Of a DNA stretch of 64,000 nt, positions 33,593 to 42,029 are shown one piece after another (position 1 is the stretch's first letter; each line of letters opens with the position of its first letter). Both the position numbers and the translations under genes were made by a program. The notes under the pieces were generated by a model. It ran no database searches and was not told the DNA's origin. It worked only from the letters and a program-made list of their open reading frames with translations. Location of the stretch: assembly GCF_001742745.1 (NCBI RefSeq), contig NZ_MJAK01000003.1, forward strand, positions 186,001 to 250,000, read 5' to 3'. The stretch is from Curtobacterium sp. ER1/6. Lineage in GTDB: Bacteria > Actinomycetota > Actinomycetes > Actinomycetales > Microbacteriaceae.

Positions 33593-33609
33593 GCCGACCG
33601 TGGGTCGCG

Positions 33610-34629
33610 TCAGCGGCGGCGGGGTGCGCCCGTCGACCCGCGCACGACGAGCTGCGGCACGAGGTCGACCGGACGGAGCGCCTGCTCCGCGGCGGGCAGG
33701 AGCAGTTCGACGCAGCGTCGACCGAGCTCGGGGAAGTCGACCTGCACGGTGGTGAGGGGCGGCCAGAGGTGCTTGGCCTCGGGGATGTCGTCGTAGCCCA
33801 CGACCGACAGGTCGCCGGGGACGTCGAGCCCGTACGAGCGGGCGGCGTGCATCACGCCGAGCGCCATCGCGTCGTTCGAGCAGAAGATCGCGGTGCAGTC
33901 CCGGTACCGCAGCAACTCTCGGCCCGCGTGGTAGCCGAAGTCCGCCGTCCAGTCACCGAGGATCGGCGGGACGACCGGCATGTCCCGGTCGCTCATCTCG
34001 CGCAGGAAGCCCTGCATGCGGGCCTCGGCCTCGATCCAGTCCCGTGGCCCGGCGATGTGCCGGACGTACTCGTGCCCGAGGTCGAGCAGGTGGGCCGTCG
34101 CGAGTCGGGCGCCCTCCATCTGGTCGACGAAGAGCGTGGTCGGGCCGTCCCCGATGCTCGTCCGCAGTGCCACGTAGGGCGTCCGCATGCCGAGTTCCTC
34201 GATGAGGTCGAAGACGCGTTGCTGCGGGGCGATGACGATGATGCCCTCGACGTCCTGGTCGAGCAGGTGGCCGAGGCCGTCCCGCACCGCGACGTCGGTG
34301 GCGTCGGCGATGTTCGCGGTGGTGACGGAGTACCCGCGGGTGACCGCCGCGTCCTCGATCGCCTGCATGGTCGCTGCCGGTCCGTAGTGCGACCGCTGCG
34401 CCGTGAGCACGCCGATCGTGTGCGTCCGGCTCGTGACGAGGGCACGGGCGGCCCGGTTCGGCCGGTACTGCAGCTGCTCCATCGCCGCGCGCACGCGCTC
34501 GCGGGTCTCGTCGCGGATCGCGCCGGAGTTGTTGAGCACCCGCGACACGGTCTGGTGCGAGACGCCGGCGACCCGCGCGACGTCGCGGATGCTGGGCGAG
34601 CGCGGTTGTTCTGTCCGCGGTGACGCCAT
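33610..34629 (-). CDS. LacI family repressor of the sugar ABC operon
   Basis: A 339-aa LacI/GalR regulator. The HTH and hinge at the N-terminus read SIRDVARVAGVSHQTVSRVL followed by YRPNRAARALVTSRT. The effector-binding domain has typical ends such as VVGYDDIPEAKHLWPPLTTV. It lies upstream of the ABC operon on the same strand but has its own promoter and terminator. A near-identical 16-bp palindrome is found before this gene and before the transporter, so it very probably represses both and responds to the imported sugar. Confidence 0.92.
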   Translation of the reverse strand: MASPRTEQPRSPSIRDVARVAGVSHQTVSRVLNNSGAIRDETRERVRAAMEQLQYRPNRAARALVTSRTHTIGVLTAQRSHYGPAATMQAIEDAAVTRGYSVTTANIADATDVAVRDGLGHLLDQDVEGIIVIAPQQRVFDLIEELGMRTPYVALRTSIGDGPTTLFVDQMEGARLATAHLLDLGHEYVRHIAGPRDWIEAEARMQGFLREMSDRDMPVVPPILGDWTADFGYHAGRELLRYRDCTAIFCSNDAMALGVMHAARSYGLDVPGDLSVVGYDDIPEAKHLWPPLTTVQVDFPELGRRCVELLLPAAEQALRPVDLVPQLVVRGSTGAPRRR

Positions 34630-34664
34630 CGTTGCTCTCTCCCGCCCGGGGCCGTGGCACCTCG

Positions 34665-34680
34665 ATGTGCACGTTCACAT
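34665..34680. promoter_or_regulatory. LacI-type operator before the lacI gene
   Basis: ATGTGCACGTTCACAT, differing at two positions from the operator at 33397. Lies 36 bp before the ATG, consistent with autoregulation. Confidence 0.75.
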
Positions 34681-34774
34681 TCCGAGCCAGATCATTATGC
34701 ACGTCCGCACGCCGAGCACCAGCCGTGGTCCGGCGGTGCCCCGCGGCGGACGGGGCGGGAGCGGTGCCGAGGGG

Positions 34775-35317
34775 TCAGCGCGTGACGCGCAGGCCCTGCT
34801 GCTCGAGCTCGGCGAGCTGCCAGCCCAGCCACGGGCTCCACGCGAAGGGCGCGCCCGCGACCGAGGCGCGCAGGTCGTCCTCGGAGACCCACGCGTACTC
34901 GGCGACCTCGTCGTCCGCGGGGGCCGGCACGTCGTCCGTGACGGCGCGGAACACCGGGCAGACCTCGTTCTCGACGATGCCCGAGGCGTCGACCGCGCGG
35001 TAGCGGAAGTCGGGGAGCACGAGCTCGACGTCGCGGACGGTGATGCCGAGCTCGCGGGAGGCGCGCCGCGCGACGGCGTCCTCGAACGCCTCGTCGGGGC
35101 CGGGGTGCCCGCAGAACGTGTTCGTCCACACCCCCGGCCACGTCTTCTTGGACAGCGCGCGGCGGGTCACGAGGACCTGGCCGTCGGTGTTCCGCACGTG
35201 GCACGAGAACGCGAGGTGGAGGGGTGTGTGGTCGGTGTGCACCGCGAACTTGTCCGCGGTGCCGACCGGGGTGCGGTCCTCGGCCAGCAGGACGACGGTT
35301 TCCGGGAAAGTGTTCAT
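34775..35317 (-). CDS. idi: Isopentenyl-diphosphate delta-isomerase, type I
   Basis: A 180-aa Nudix-fold enzyme that converts IPP to DMAPP, supplying the primer for carotenoid synthesis. The catalytic Cys is in TNTFCGHP (Cys69) and the acidic metal and catalytic residues in VENEVCPVF (Glu116, Glu118). CHVRNTDGQVLVTRRALSKKTWPG covers the Nudix start. Length is normal for type I. It is divergent from crtE with only 21 bp between the two start codons, so both genes share one tiny promoter region. Confidence 0.95.
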   Translation of the reverse strand: MNTFPETVVLLAEDRTPVGTADKFAVHTDHTPLHLAFSCHVRNTDGQVLVTRRALSKKTWPGVWTNTFCGHPGPDEAFEDAVARRASRELGITVRDVELVLPDFRYRAVDASGIVENEVCPVFRAVTDDVPAPADDEVAEYAWVSEDDLRASVAGAPFAWSPWLGWQLAELEQQGLRVTR

Positions 35318-35326
35318 CTGCCCCGA

Positions 35327-35333
35327 TAGGTTA
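35327..35333. promoter_or_regulatory. Overlapping divergent -10 boxes of crtE and idi
   Basis: Plus strand TAGGTT (35327-35332) ends 6 nt before the crtE ATG. Minus strand TAACCT (35328-35333) faces idi, 10 nt before its ATG. The boxes share five bases, so polymerase can probably occupy only one at a time. Confidence 0.55.
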
Positions 35334-35338
35334 GGCCA

Positions 35339-36397
35339 ATGAGCGAGGAAGCGGCCACCGTGACGCACATCGACCTCGCACTGGTCGACGAGTGCATCGA
35401 ACGCTTCTTCGTGGTGTCGTCGGCCCGTGCCCGTCGGTTCGGTCGACCGTCCGAGGAACTGTGGCGCGTGCTCCGTCGCGCGAGCATGGGCGGCAAGCGC
35501 TTCCGGCCGCGCATGGTCCTCACCGCGTACAGCGGCCTCGGCGGGACCGACGCCCACGCGGCGGCCAACGTCGCCGCCGCCTACGAGCTGCTCCACACCG
35601 CGCTCGTCGTGCACGACGACGTGATTGACCGCGACTGGTCCCGGCGCGGCGAGCCGAACGTCGCCGGGTCGTTCCGCGACACCGGCACCACCGGCGGCCT
35701 CGCCCTGCCGACCGCCGAGCACCGCGGGATGAGCGCCGCCGTCATCGCGGGCGACCTCGCGCTCGCCGCCACCACGCGCTTCGTCGAGGCCTCGGGGGTC
35801 ACCGGGGACCGTCGGACGCGGCTGCTCGAGATCCTCGACGACGCGGTCTTCGCCAGCGCCGCGGGCGAGATGACCGACGTCGACCTGGCGCTCGGCGTGA
35901 TGCCGTCGGTCGACGAGGTCCTCGCGATGGAGCGGGCGAAGACGAGCGTGTACTCGTTCGAGGCGCCCCTGCAGTCCGGTGCCGTGCTGGCGGGCGCGTC
36001 GGACCAGGTGGTCGAGGCGCTCGGTGCGTTCGGCCGCGAGATCGGCATCGCCTACCAGATCGTCGACGACCTGCTCGGCGTGTACGGCGACGAGACGGTC
36101 ACCGGCAAGTCGGTGCTCGGCGACCTCCGCGAGGGCAAGCGCACGATGCTCATCGCCTACGCGGCGACGACCGACTGCTGGGACGACATCGCGCCGTACC
36201 TCGGCGACCCGGACCTGACCGAGGAGCGCGCGACCGAACTCCGTGCGACCCTGGAGACCTGCGGCGCGCGGTCGGCGGCCGAGTCCCGGATCGCCGAGCA
36301 CGCCGCACTGGCCCGTGCCGAGCTGTCGGCGCTGCCGTACGAGCTCGCCGAACGACTGGAGCACCTGGTGTCCGAACTGCTGGAGCGCGTGCGGTGA
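35339..36397 (+). CDS. crtE: Geranylgeranyl diphosphate synthase (polyprenyl synthase)
   Basis: A 352-aa all-helical prenyltransferase. The first Asp-rich motif is HDDVID (Asp93, Asp94, Asp97); the second is DDLLGVYGDE (243-252). GGKRFRPRMV (51-60) binds the diphosphate. It elongates DMAPP/FPP with IPP to GGPP, the carotenoid precursor. First gene of the crtE-B-I-Ye-Yf-Eb operon. Its mRNA is probably leaderless. The stop overlaps crtB (GTGA). A longer product chain cannot be excluded from sequence. Confidence 0.93.
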   Translation: MSEEAATVTHIDLALVDECIERFFVVSSARARRFGRPSEELWRVLRRASMGGKRFRPRMVLTAYSGLGGTDAHAAANVAAAYELLHTALVVHDDVIDRDWSRRGEPNVAGSFRDTGTTGGLALPTAEHRGMSAAVIAGDLALAATTRFVEASGVTGDRRTRLLEILDDAVFASAAGEMTDVDLALGVMPSVDEVLAMERAKTSVYSFEAPLQSGAVLAGASDQVVEALGAFGREIGIAYQIVDDLLGVYGDETVTGKSVLGDLREGKRTMLIAYAATTDCWDDIAPYLGDPDLTEERATELRATLETCGARSAAESRIAEHAALARAELSALPYELAERLEHLVSELLERVR

Positions 36398-37311
36398 CCC
36401 AGACCGCACCACCGCGTCTGCCCCTGTACGACGCGACGGCCGAGGCTGCGTCCGGCGTCGTCATCGAGCGCTACTCGACGTCCTTCGGGCTCGCGAGCCG
36501 GCTGCTCACGAAGGACACGCGCGAGCACATCCGGAACGTCTACGCCCTGGTCCGCGTCGCCGACGAGGTCGTGGACGGCCCGGCGACCGAGGCGGGGCTC
36601 GACCACGACCTCGCCCGCACCGTGCTCGACGAGCTCGAGGCGGACACCGAACGCGCGATCGCGCTCGGCTTCTCGGTGAACCCGGTCGTGCACGCGTTCG
36701 CCCGCACCGCCCGCGTCACCGGGTTCGGCCCCGAGCTGACGAAGCCGTTCTTCGCGTCGATGCGCATGGACCTCGAGCGCACCGAGCACGACCAGGAGTC
36801 GTTCGACCGCTACGTGTACGGCTCCGCCGAGGTGGTCGGGCTGATGTGCCTGCGCGCGTTCGTGCACCGCGCCGGTCGACCGACGTTCGACGACGCCGTC
36901 CTCGTCGACGGCGCGCGGGCCCTCGGTGCGGCGTTCCAGAAGGTCAACTTCCTCCGCGACCTGCACGCCGACTTCGAGGTGCTCGGTCGCTCGTACTTCC
37001 CGGGCGTCGACGTCCGCACGTTCGACGAGGCGACGAAGCGCCGCCTGGTCGCCGACGTGCAGGCCGACCTCGACCGCGCTGCGCTGACGGTGCCGCTGCT
37101 GCCCGCCGACGCCCGCAAGGCCGTCGGGCTCGCGCACGCACTGTTCCAGGAGCTCAACGACCGCATCGCCGCCTGCCCGGCGGAGCGGCTCGTCACCACC
37201 CGGGTCCGGGTGCCGAACCCGGTGAAGGCGCGGCTCGCCGCGCAGGTGCTCGCCGGACGCGCGCCGCTGCGGTCCCGGGCGACCGCCCACCGGCCGGGAG
37301 GCTCCGCATGA
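36394..37311 (+). CDS. crtB: Phytoene synthase
   Basis: A 305-aa squalene/phytoene-synthase family enzyme that condenses two GGPP to phytoene. Asp-rich motifs are DEVVD (57-61) and FLRDLHAD (186-193). RYSTSFGLASRLL near the N-terminus and YVYGSAEVVGLM are typical. GTG start overlapping the crtE stop; the stop overlaps crtI. The last 20 residues are Arg/Pro-rich and partly encoded by a REP-like sequence. Confidence 0.95.
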   Translation: MTQTAPPRLPLYDATAEAASGVVIERYSTSFGLASRLLTKDTREHIRNVYALVRVADEVVDGPATEAGLDHDLARTVLDELEADTERAIALGFSVNPVVHAFARTARVTGFGPELTKPFFASMRMDLERTEHDQESFDRYVYGSAEVVGLMCLRAFVHRAGRPTFDDAVLVDGARALGAAFQKVNFLRDLHADFEVLGRSYFPGVDVRTFDEATKRRLVADVQADLDRAALTVPLLPADARKAVGLAHALFQELNDRIAACPAERLVTTRVRVPNPVKARLAAQVLAGRAPLRSRATAHRPGGSA

Positions 37312-37330
37312 CCGCGCCACGCGCCTCCCG
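37295..37330 (+). promoter_or_regulatory. Hairpin that could mask the crtI ribosome-binding site
   Basis: CGGGAGGC (37295-37302), which contains the crtI Shine-Dalgarno, pairs with GCCTCCCG (37323-37330). The crtI ATG (37308) is in the 20-nt loop. The arms match the REP-like repeat family. Confidence 0.4.
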
Positions 37331-38939
37331 TCCGACCGCACCCGCCCCGAAGCGCACGGTGCCGGCCCGTCGTGCCGTCGTCGTCGGCGGCGGGATCAGC
37401 GGACTGGCGTCCGCCGCGCTGCTCGCCCGCGACGGCTACGCCGTCACGGTGCTCGAGCAGCGCGACCAGCTCGGTGGCCGCGCCGGGTCGTGGGAGCGGG
37501 ACGGCTTCCGGTTCGACACGGGGCCGAGCTGGTACCTCATGCCCGAGGTGTTCGACCACTTCTTCCGGCTGCTCGGCACCACCGCCGACGCCGAGATGGA
37601 CCTCGTGGAGCTCGACCCGGGTTACCGCGTCTACAGCGAGGGACACGACGAGCCGATCGACCTGCTCGCCGACCGCGAGGCGAACATCGCGCTGTTCGAG
37701 TCGATCGAACCCGGCGCCGGCGACCGGCTGCGGAAGTACCTCGACTCCGCCGAGGACACCTACGCCATGGCGGTCCGCCGCTTCCTCTACACGACCTTCC
37801 AGGACCTGACGAAGCTCGCGGCGCCCGACGTGCTCCGGCGGCTGCCGAAGCTCGCCCGGCTGCTGCTCCAGCCGCTGTCGTCGTTCGCGTCGAAGGCCGT
37901 GCGGGACCGTCGGCTCTGGCAGGTCCTCGGCTACCCGGCGGTGTTCCTCGGCACGAGCCCGTACGCGGCGCCGAGCATGTACCACCTGATGAGCCACCTC
38001 GACCTGGCCGACGGGGTGCTCTACCCGAAGGGCGGCATCACCGAGGTGATCGCCGCCGTCGAGCGCGTCGCCCGCCGCGAGGGCGTCACGGTCACCACCG
38101 GCGCGCCGGTCGAGCGGATCGTCGTCGAGGACGGGCACGTCACGGGCGTCGTCCACCGCGACGCCGCGGGTTCGTCGCACACCGTCCCCGCCGACCTCGT
38201 CGTGAGCGCCGCCGACCTGCACCACACCGAGCTGCAGCTGCTCGACGCCGAGCACCGGACCTTCCCCGAACCGCACTGGCGGAAGCGCGACCCGGGGCCG
38301 AGCGCCGTGCTCGTCTACCTCGGCGTCGAGGGCGAGGTGCCGGGGCTGCTCCACCACACGCTCGTGTTCACCGCCGACTGGGAAGCCAACTTCGGCGCGA
38401 TCTTCGGGAAGGACCGGCACGTGCCGGACCCCGCGTCGATCTACGTCTGCGCGCCCTCGCTCACCGACGACTCCGTCGCGCCCGAGGGGTCGAGCAACCT
38501 GTTCGTCCTCGTGCCGCTGCCCGCCGACCTGTCCATCGGGAAGGGCGGCATCGACGGTGCCGGCGACGCCGAGGTCGAGCGGATCGCCGACCGGGCGATC
38601 GAGGTCATCGCGGAGCGCTCGGGTGTGACCGACCTGCGCGACCGCATCCGCGTCCGCCGCACGATCGGCCCGCAGGACTTCGCGGACGACTACAACGCGT
38701 GGAGCGGCTCGATGCTCGGGCCGGCGCACACCCTGGCGCAGAGCGCGTTCTTCCGCGAGGCGAACGTCTCCCGCAAGGTGGAGGGGCTCTACTACGCCGG
38801 TGCCTCGACCACGCCGGGCATCGGTCTGCCGATGTGCCTGATCAGCGCCGAGGTGCTGCTCAAGCGCATCCACGGCGACACCTCGACCGAGCCGCTCCCG
38901 ACGCCGCTGCCGGCGCCGGCGGCCGCGCCGGTCGCGTAG
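37308..38939 (+). CDS. crtI: Phytoene desaturase
   Basis: A 543-aa FAD enzyme that desaturates phytoene, normally to lycopene. The dinucleotide motif VVVGGGISGLASAALLA is at residues 24-40, LGGRAGSWERDGFRFDTGPSW follows, and near the C-terminus GLYYAGASTTPGIGLPMCLISAE is the family signature. The first 20 residues (RASRPTAPAP) are an extension encoded by a half REP-like repeat. The ATG overlaps the crtB stop (ATGA). Confidence 0.96.
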   Translation: MTAPRASRPTAPAPKRTVPARRAVVVGGGISGLASAALLARDGYAVTVLEQRDQLGGRAGSWERDGFRFDTGPSWYLMPEVFDHFFRLLGTTADAEMDLVELDPGYRVYSEGHDEPIDLLADREANIALFESIEPGAGDRLRKYLDSAEDTYAMAVRRFLYTTFQDLTKLAAPDVLRRLPKLARLLLQPLSSFASKAVRDRRLWQVLGYPAVFLGTSPYAAPSMYHLMSHLDLADGVLYPKGGITEVIAAVERVARREGVTVTTGAPVERIVVEDGHVTGVVHRDAAGSSHTVPADLVVSAADLHHTELQLLDAEHRTFPEPHWRKRDPGPSAVLVYLGVEGEVPGLLHHTLVFTADWEANFGAIFGKDRHVPDPASIYVCAPSLTDDSVAPEGSSNLFVLVPLPADLSIGKGGIDGAGDAEVERIADRAIEVIAERSGVTDLRDRIRVRRTIGPQDFADDYNAWSGSMLGPAHTLAQSAFFREANVSRKVEGLYYAGASTTPGIGLPMCLISAEVLLKRIHGDTSTEPLPTPLPAPAAAPVA

Positions 38940-38942
38940 CCG

Positions 38943-39275
38943 ATGCCGGGCGTCTACCTGATCGGACTCGTGGTGTCGATCGCCGGCATCGCGGTGCTCG
39001 ACGCCCGGTACCGACTGTTCTTCTGGCGGAGTCCCCTGCGGGCGGCGGCCGTGATGGTCGTCGGGCTCGTCTTCTTCCTCGTGTGGGACGTCGCCGGCGT
39101 GCACCTCGGCGTCTTCTTCATCGGCCGGAACGACCTGCTCACCGGGGTGCTGCTCGCCCCCGAGGTGCCGCTCGAGGAGGTCTTCTTCCTCGTGCTCCTG
39201 TGCTGGACGACGATGGACCTCTTCGGCGCCCTGCGTCCCGTCGTCGCGCGGCGGCTCGACCGGAGCCGGTCGTGA
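38943..39275 (+). CDS. crtYe: Lycopene cyclase subunit, CrtYe/CrtYc type
   Basis: A 110-aa protein with three membrane helices and the conserved PEVPLEEVFFL (73-83) of heterodimeric lycopene cyclases. It acts with the next gene product to form the end rings of C50 carotenoids. The gene starts 3 nt after crtI and its stop overlaps the next start (GTGA). Whether beta, epsilon or gamma rings form cannot be read from sequence. Confidence 0.92.
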   Translation: MPGVYLIGLVVSIAGIAVLDARYRLFFWRSPLRAAAVMVVGLVFFLVWDVAGVHLGVFFIGRNDLLTGVLLAPEVPLEEVFFLVLLCWTTMDLFGALRPVVARRLDRSRS

Positions 39276-39652
39276 CGGGGTCGGCGACGTACGCGCTGCT
39301 CGCGGTGCCGTTCCTCGGCGTCGCGGCGCTCGTCGCGGTGGCCGCCGGTGCGGTCGCCGCCCGTCGTCGCGGTGCCGGCGGACGTCGGGTCGGGATCGTC
39401 AGCGCCGTGGTCGCCGGGGCCGTCCTGCTCGTCATGACGGGCGTGTTCAACAACGTGATCGTCGGGCTCGGGATCGTCGCGTACGACCCCGCGCTCGTCT
39501 CGGGGGCGCGGATCGGGCTGTTCCCCGTGGAGGACCTCGCCTACTCGGTCGGGGCCGCCCTGCTGCTGCCGAGCTGCTGGGTGCTGCTCGAGCGCCCGGT
39601 ACGGTCGGAGCGCCCGGGCCAGCCCACCCACCGACCGGAGGAGACCCCGTGA
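39272..39652 (+). CDS. crtYf: Lycopene cyclase subunit, CrtYf/CrtYd type
   Basis: A 126-aa protein with three membrane helices; GVFNNVIVGLGIVAYDPALVSGARIGLFPVEDLAYS contains the NN and PVEDL positions typical of the second cyclase subunit. Overlaps crtYe and crtEb by 4 bp each. Works as a heterodimer with CrtYe. Confidence 0.92.
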   Translation: MTGSATYALLAVPFLGVAALVAVAAGAVAARRRGAGGRRVGIVSAVVAGAVLLVMTGVFNNVIVGLGIVAYDPALVSGARIGLFPVEDLAYSVGAALLLPSCWVLLERPVRSERPGQPTHRPEETP

Positions 39653-40575
39653 CCGTGAGCCGTGCCTCCCGACCGTCGACCCTGCGCGCACTGTTCGTGT
39701 CGTCGCGGCCGATCAGCTGGGTGAACACCGCGTACCCGTTCGGTGCCGCGTACCTGCTCGGCAGCGGGGTCGGCCTCGACGGTGGTGGCGGGTTCTCGCT
39801 CGCCGCGTTCATCGTCGGGGTCGTGTACTTTCTCGTGCCGTACAACCTCGCGATGTACGGCATCAACGACGTCTTCGACTACGAGTCGGACCTGCGGAAC
39901 CCGCGGAAGGGCGGCGTCGAGGGGGCCCTGCTCGACAAGAGCGTGCACCGCGCCACGCTGTGGGCGGTCGTCGTCACGAACGTGCCGTTCCTCGTCGCAC
40001 TCGTCGTGCTCGGCGCGCTGAGCGGCAACGGTCCGTGGTCGTGGGCCGTCCTGGCGATCAGCGTCTTCGCGGTCGTCGCGTACTCGGCACCGGGCCTGCG
40101 GTTCAAGGAGCGGCCGTTCCTCGACTCCCTCACCTCGTCGACGCACTTCGTGTCGCCCGCGGTGTTCGGTCTCGCGCTCGCCGGACCCCACTGGACCGGA
40201 CAGCTCGTCGCGGTGTGCGTGGCGTTCTTCCTGTGGGGGGTGGCCTCGCACGCGTTCGGTGCCGTGCAGGACGTGCTCGCCGACCGCGCGGGCGGCATCG
40301 GCTCCGTCGCGACCGTCATCGGTGCGCGGGCGACCGTCCGCCTGGCGTTCGTGGCGTACCTCGTCGCGGGGGTCGCGCTGCTGTTCTCGGCGTTCCCGGG
40401 GCCGATCGCGGCGGTCGTCGTCGTGCCCTACGCGCTGAACGTGCTGCCGTGGTGGAACGTCACCGACGAGCGCGCGGAGTCGGCGAACGCGGGCTGGAAG
40501 CGCTTCCTGTGGATCAACTACGTCGCGGGCGCCGTCGTCACGATGGCGCTCATCGGGTACGCCTTCACGCACTGA
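39649..40575 (+). CDS. crtEb: Lycopene elongase (UbiA-type prenyltransferase)
   Basis: A 308-aa membrane prenyltransferase that adds C5 units to lycopene on the way to C50 carotenoids such as decaprenoxanthin or C.p.450. The Asp motif is NDVFDYESD (73-81), followed by NPRKGG; the second is AVQDVLADRAGG. About eight helices. The GTG start has GGAGGAG upstream. Last gene of the carotenoid operon. No clear terminator hairpin was seen in the 110 bp after it. Confidence 0.94.
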   Translation: MTVSRASRPSTLRALFVSSRPISWVNTAYPFGAAYLLGSGVGLDGGGGFSLAAFIVGVVYFLVPYNLAMYGINDVFDYESDLRNPRKGGVEGALLDKSVHRATLWAVVVTNVPFLVALVVLGALSGNGPWSWAVLAISVFAVVAYSAPGLRFKERPFLDSLTSSTHFVSPAVFGLALAGPHWTGQLVAVCVAFFLWGVASHAFGAVQDVLADRAGGIGSVATVIGARATVRLAFVAYLVAGVALLFSAFPGPIAAVVVVPYALNVLPWWNVTDERAESANAGWKRFLWINYVAGAVVTMALIGYAFTH

Positions 40576-40686
40576 CGGCCGTCCGCGCCGCGCCCGCCGG
40601 GCCTGCGTGCGGCGTCCGACGCCCCTGACAGACTGGAGGGACGCGCCACGGGAGCCGTGGTGCGCCGGTCACGAAGGAGTGCACGC

Positions 40687-41730
40687 ATGACGGTCCGCAT
40701 CATCCACGTCGGTCTCGGAGGGTGGGGCGGCAACTGGGCCCGCACCGCCATCCCGCAGGTCACCGAAGTGGAGGTGGTCGGGCTCGTCGACCCGGTCCCC
40801 GCGACGCTCGAGGCCGTCCGCACGGACCTCGGGCTGCCCGCGACCGCCGCCTTCGCCTCGCTCACCGAGGCGCTCGCCGGGGTCGAGGCCGACGCCGTCG
40901 TCATCACCGCACCGGCGGTCACGCACGTGCCGCTCGCGCTCGAGGCCCTCGATGCGGGCAAGCACGTGCTCGTCGAGAAGCCCTTCGCGAACTCCACCGA
41001 CGAAGCCCTGCAGGCCGTCCGCCGTGCCGAGGAGCTCGGCCTCGTGCTGCAGGTCAGCCAGAACTACCGCTGGTACCCGGCGCCCCGGGCGGTCAAGGAC
41101 CTGCTCGCGGCACGGACGCTCGGCGAGCTCTCCGCGATCAGCATCGACTTCCGGCAGTGGGACAACGACGCCCCGGTGGAGACCTACCCGCACTACCGGT
41201 TCCCGCACCCGATGATCAACGACATGGCGATCCACCACTTCGACCTGATCCGGATGGTGACCGGGCTCGAGGCCGTCCGCGTGTACGCCCGCGCCTCGTA
41301 CCCGGAGCACAGCAAGTACCAGGACGAGGCCGTCACGTCGATGATCATCGAGCTCGAGGGCGGCCTCGTCGTGAGCTACCGCGGCAGCTGGCTCTCGCGC
41401 GCACCCCGGACCGCGTGGGCGGGGGAGTGGAGCATCCAGGGCGAGGACGGCGAGCTCTGGTTCACGAGCCGCGACGGGTCGCCGAGCGAGATCGCGGGCG
41501 ACCGGGTGACGCTGCGGGCCGACCAGGACGCCGAGGCCGAGGCCGTCGAGCTGCCGACGCTCGAGCACACGGACCGGCAGGGCGGGCTGCAGGCCTTCGC
41601 GCGCTCGGTCGAGGGTGGGCCCGCGCCGGAGACGAGCGGGCGCGACAACCTGCGGAGCCTCGCGGTGATGGAGGCAGCGGGGCGCTCCGCCGTGTCCGGC
41701 GTCCCCGAGGACGTCGTCCTGCCCGAGTAG
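40687..41730 (+). CDS. Gfo/Idh/MocA family oxidoreductase
   Basis: A 347-aa NAD(P)-dependent dehydrogenase of sugars, inositols or related compounds. The nucleotide motif is GLGGWGGNW (9-17), the catalytic EKPFAN is near 98-103, and DMAIHHFDLIRMVTG carries the conserved His and Asp. AAGGAG lies 8 nt before the ATG. Monocistronic. The final codons and stop lie in a 26-bp sequence repeated 193 bp downstream. The substrate is unknown. Confidence 0.9.
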   Translation: MTVRIIHVGLGGWGGNWARTAIPQVTEVEVVGLVDPVPATLEAVRTDLGLPATAAFASLTEALAGVEADAVVITAPAVTHVPLALEALDAGKHVLVEKPFANSTDEALQAVRRAEELGLVLQVSQNYRWYPAPRAVKDLLAARTLGELSAISIDFRQWDNDAPVETYPHYRFPHPMINDMAIHHFDLIRMVTGLEAVRVYARASYPEHSKYQDEAVTSMIIELEGGLVVSYRGSWLSRAPRTAWAGEWSIQGEDGELWFTSRDGSPSEIAGDRVTLRADQDAEAEAVELPTLEHTDRQGGLQAFARSVEGGPAPETSGRDNLRSLAVMEAAGRSAVSGVPEDVVLPE

Positions 41731-41748
41731 GGCGCGGGCCGCGCGGGC
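41723..41748. repeat. 26-bp direct repeat, left copy
   Basis: CCGAGTAGGGCGCGGGCC followed by GCGCGGGC. It includes the stop codon of the oxidoreductase gene and recurs exactly at 41916-41941, bracketing the composite repeat element. Confidence 0.85.
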
Positions 41749-41790
41749 CGAGCCGGGCCGCTCGGGCGCGCGCTCCCGAGTGCGCCGGGT

Positions 41791-41913
41791 CGGATCGGGC
41801 GTACCGGGGCGGATCGGGCGTACCTGGTCGGATCGGGCGTACCTCGTCGGACGGTCGCGCCAGGTACGCCCGATCGCACCTGCCATCGCGGCCGTCCTGG
41901 GAAGGAACGGGCG
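41791..41913. repeat. Composite palindromic element, copy 1
   Basis: Three direct copies of CGGATCGGGCGTACC at exactly 19-bp spacing (41791, 41810, 41829), an inverted copy CCAGGTACGCCCGATCG (41860-41876), then a 27-nt tail CGCGGCCGTCCTGGGAA... (41887-41913). Copy 2 is at 55893-55991. Confidence 0.85.
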
Positions 41914-41915
41914 CG

Positions 41916-41941
41916 CCGAGTAGGGCGCGGGCCGCGCGGGC
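41916..41941. repeat. 26-bp direct repeat, right copy
   Basis: Exact copy of 41723-41748, immediately after the composite element. Confidence 0.85.
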
Positions 41942-41985
41942 GCGCCGACCAGCGCGCGCACCCGCAGCACGGACGTCCCACCCGA

Positions 41986-42029
41986 CGGACGGGAGGCGCG
42001 GGGCGGGCCCGCACCGCGCCTCCCGTCCG
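41986..42029. terminator. REP-like hairpin after the MBL-hydrolase gene
   Basis: Arms CGGACGGGAGGCGCGG (41986-42001) and CCGCGCCTCCCGTCCG (42014-42029), 16-bp stem. Confidence 0.82.

Larger units (their letters stand above)
33275..33609. other. Control region of the sugar ABC operon
   Basis: 335 bp without a gene. It holds, in order, the long leader of the ABC operon, the LacI operator (33397-33412), the promoter (33428-33458) and a REP-like hairpin that ends the lacI transcript (33558-33592). Confidence 0.6.
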
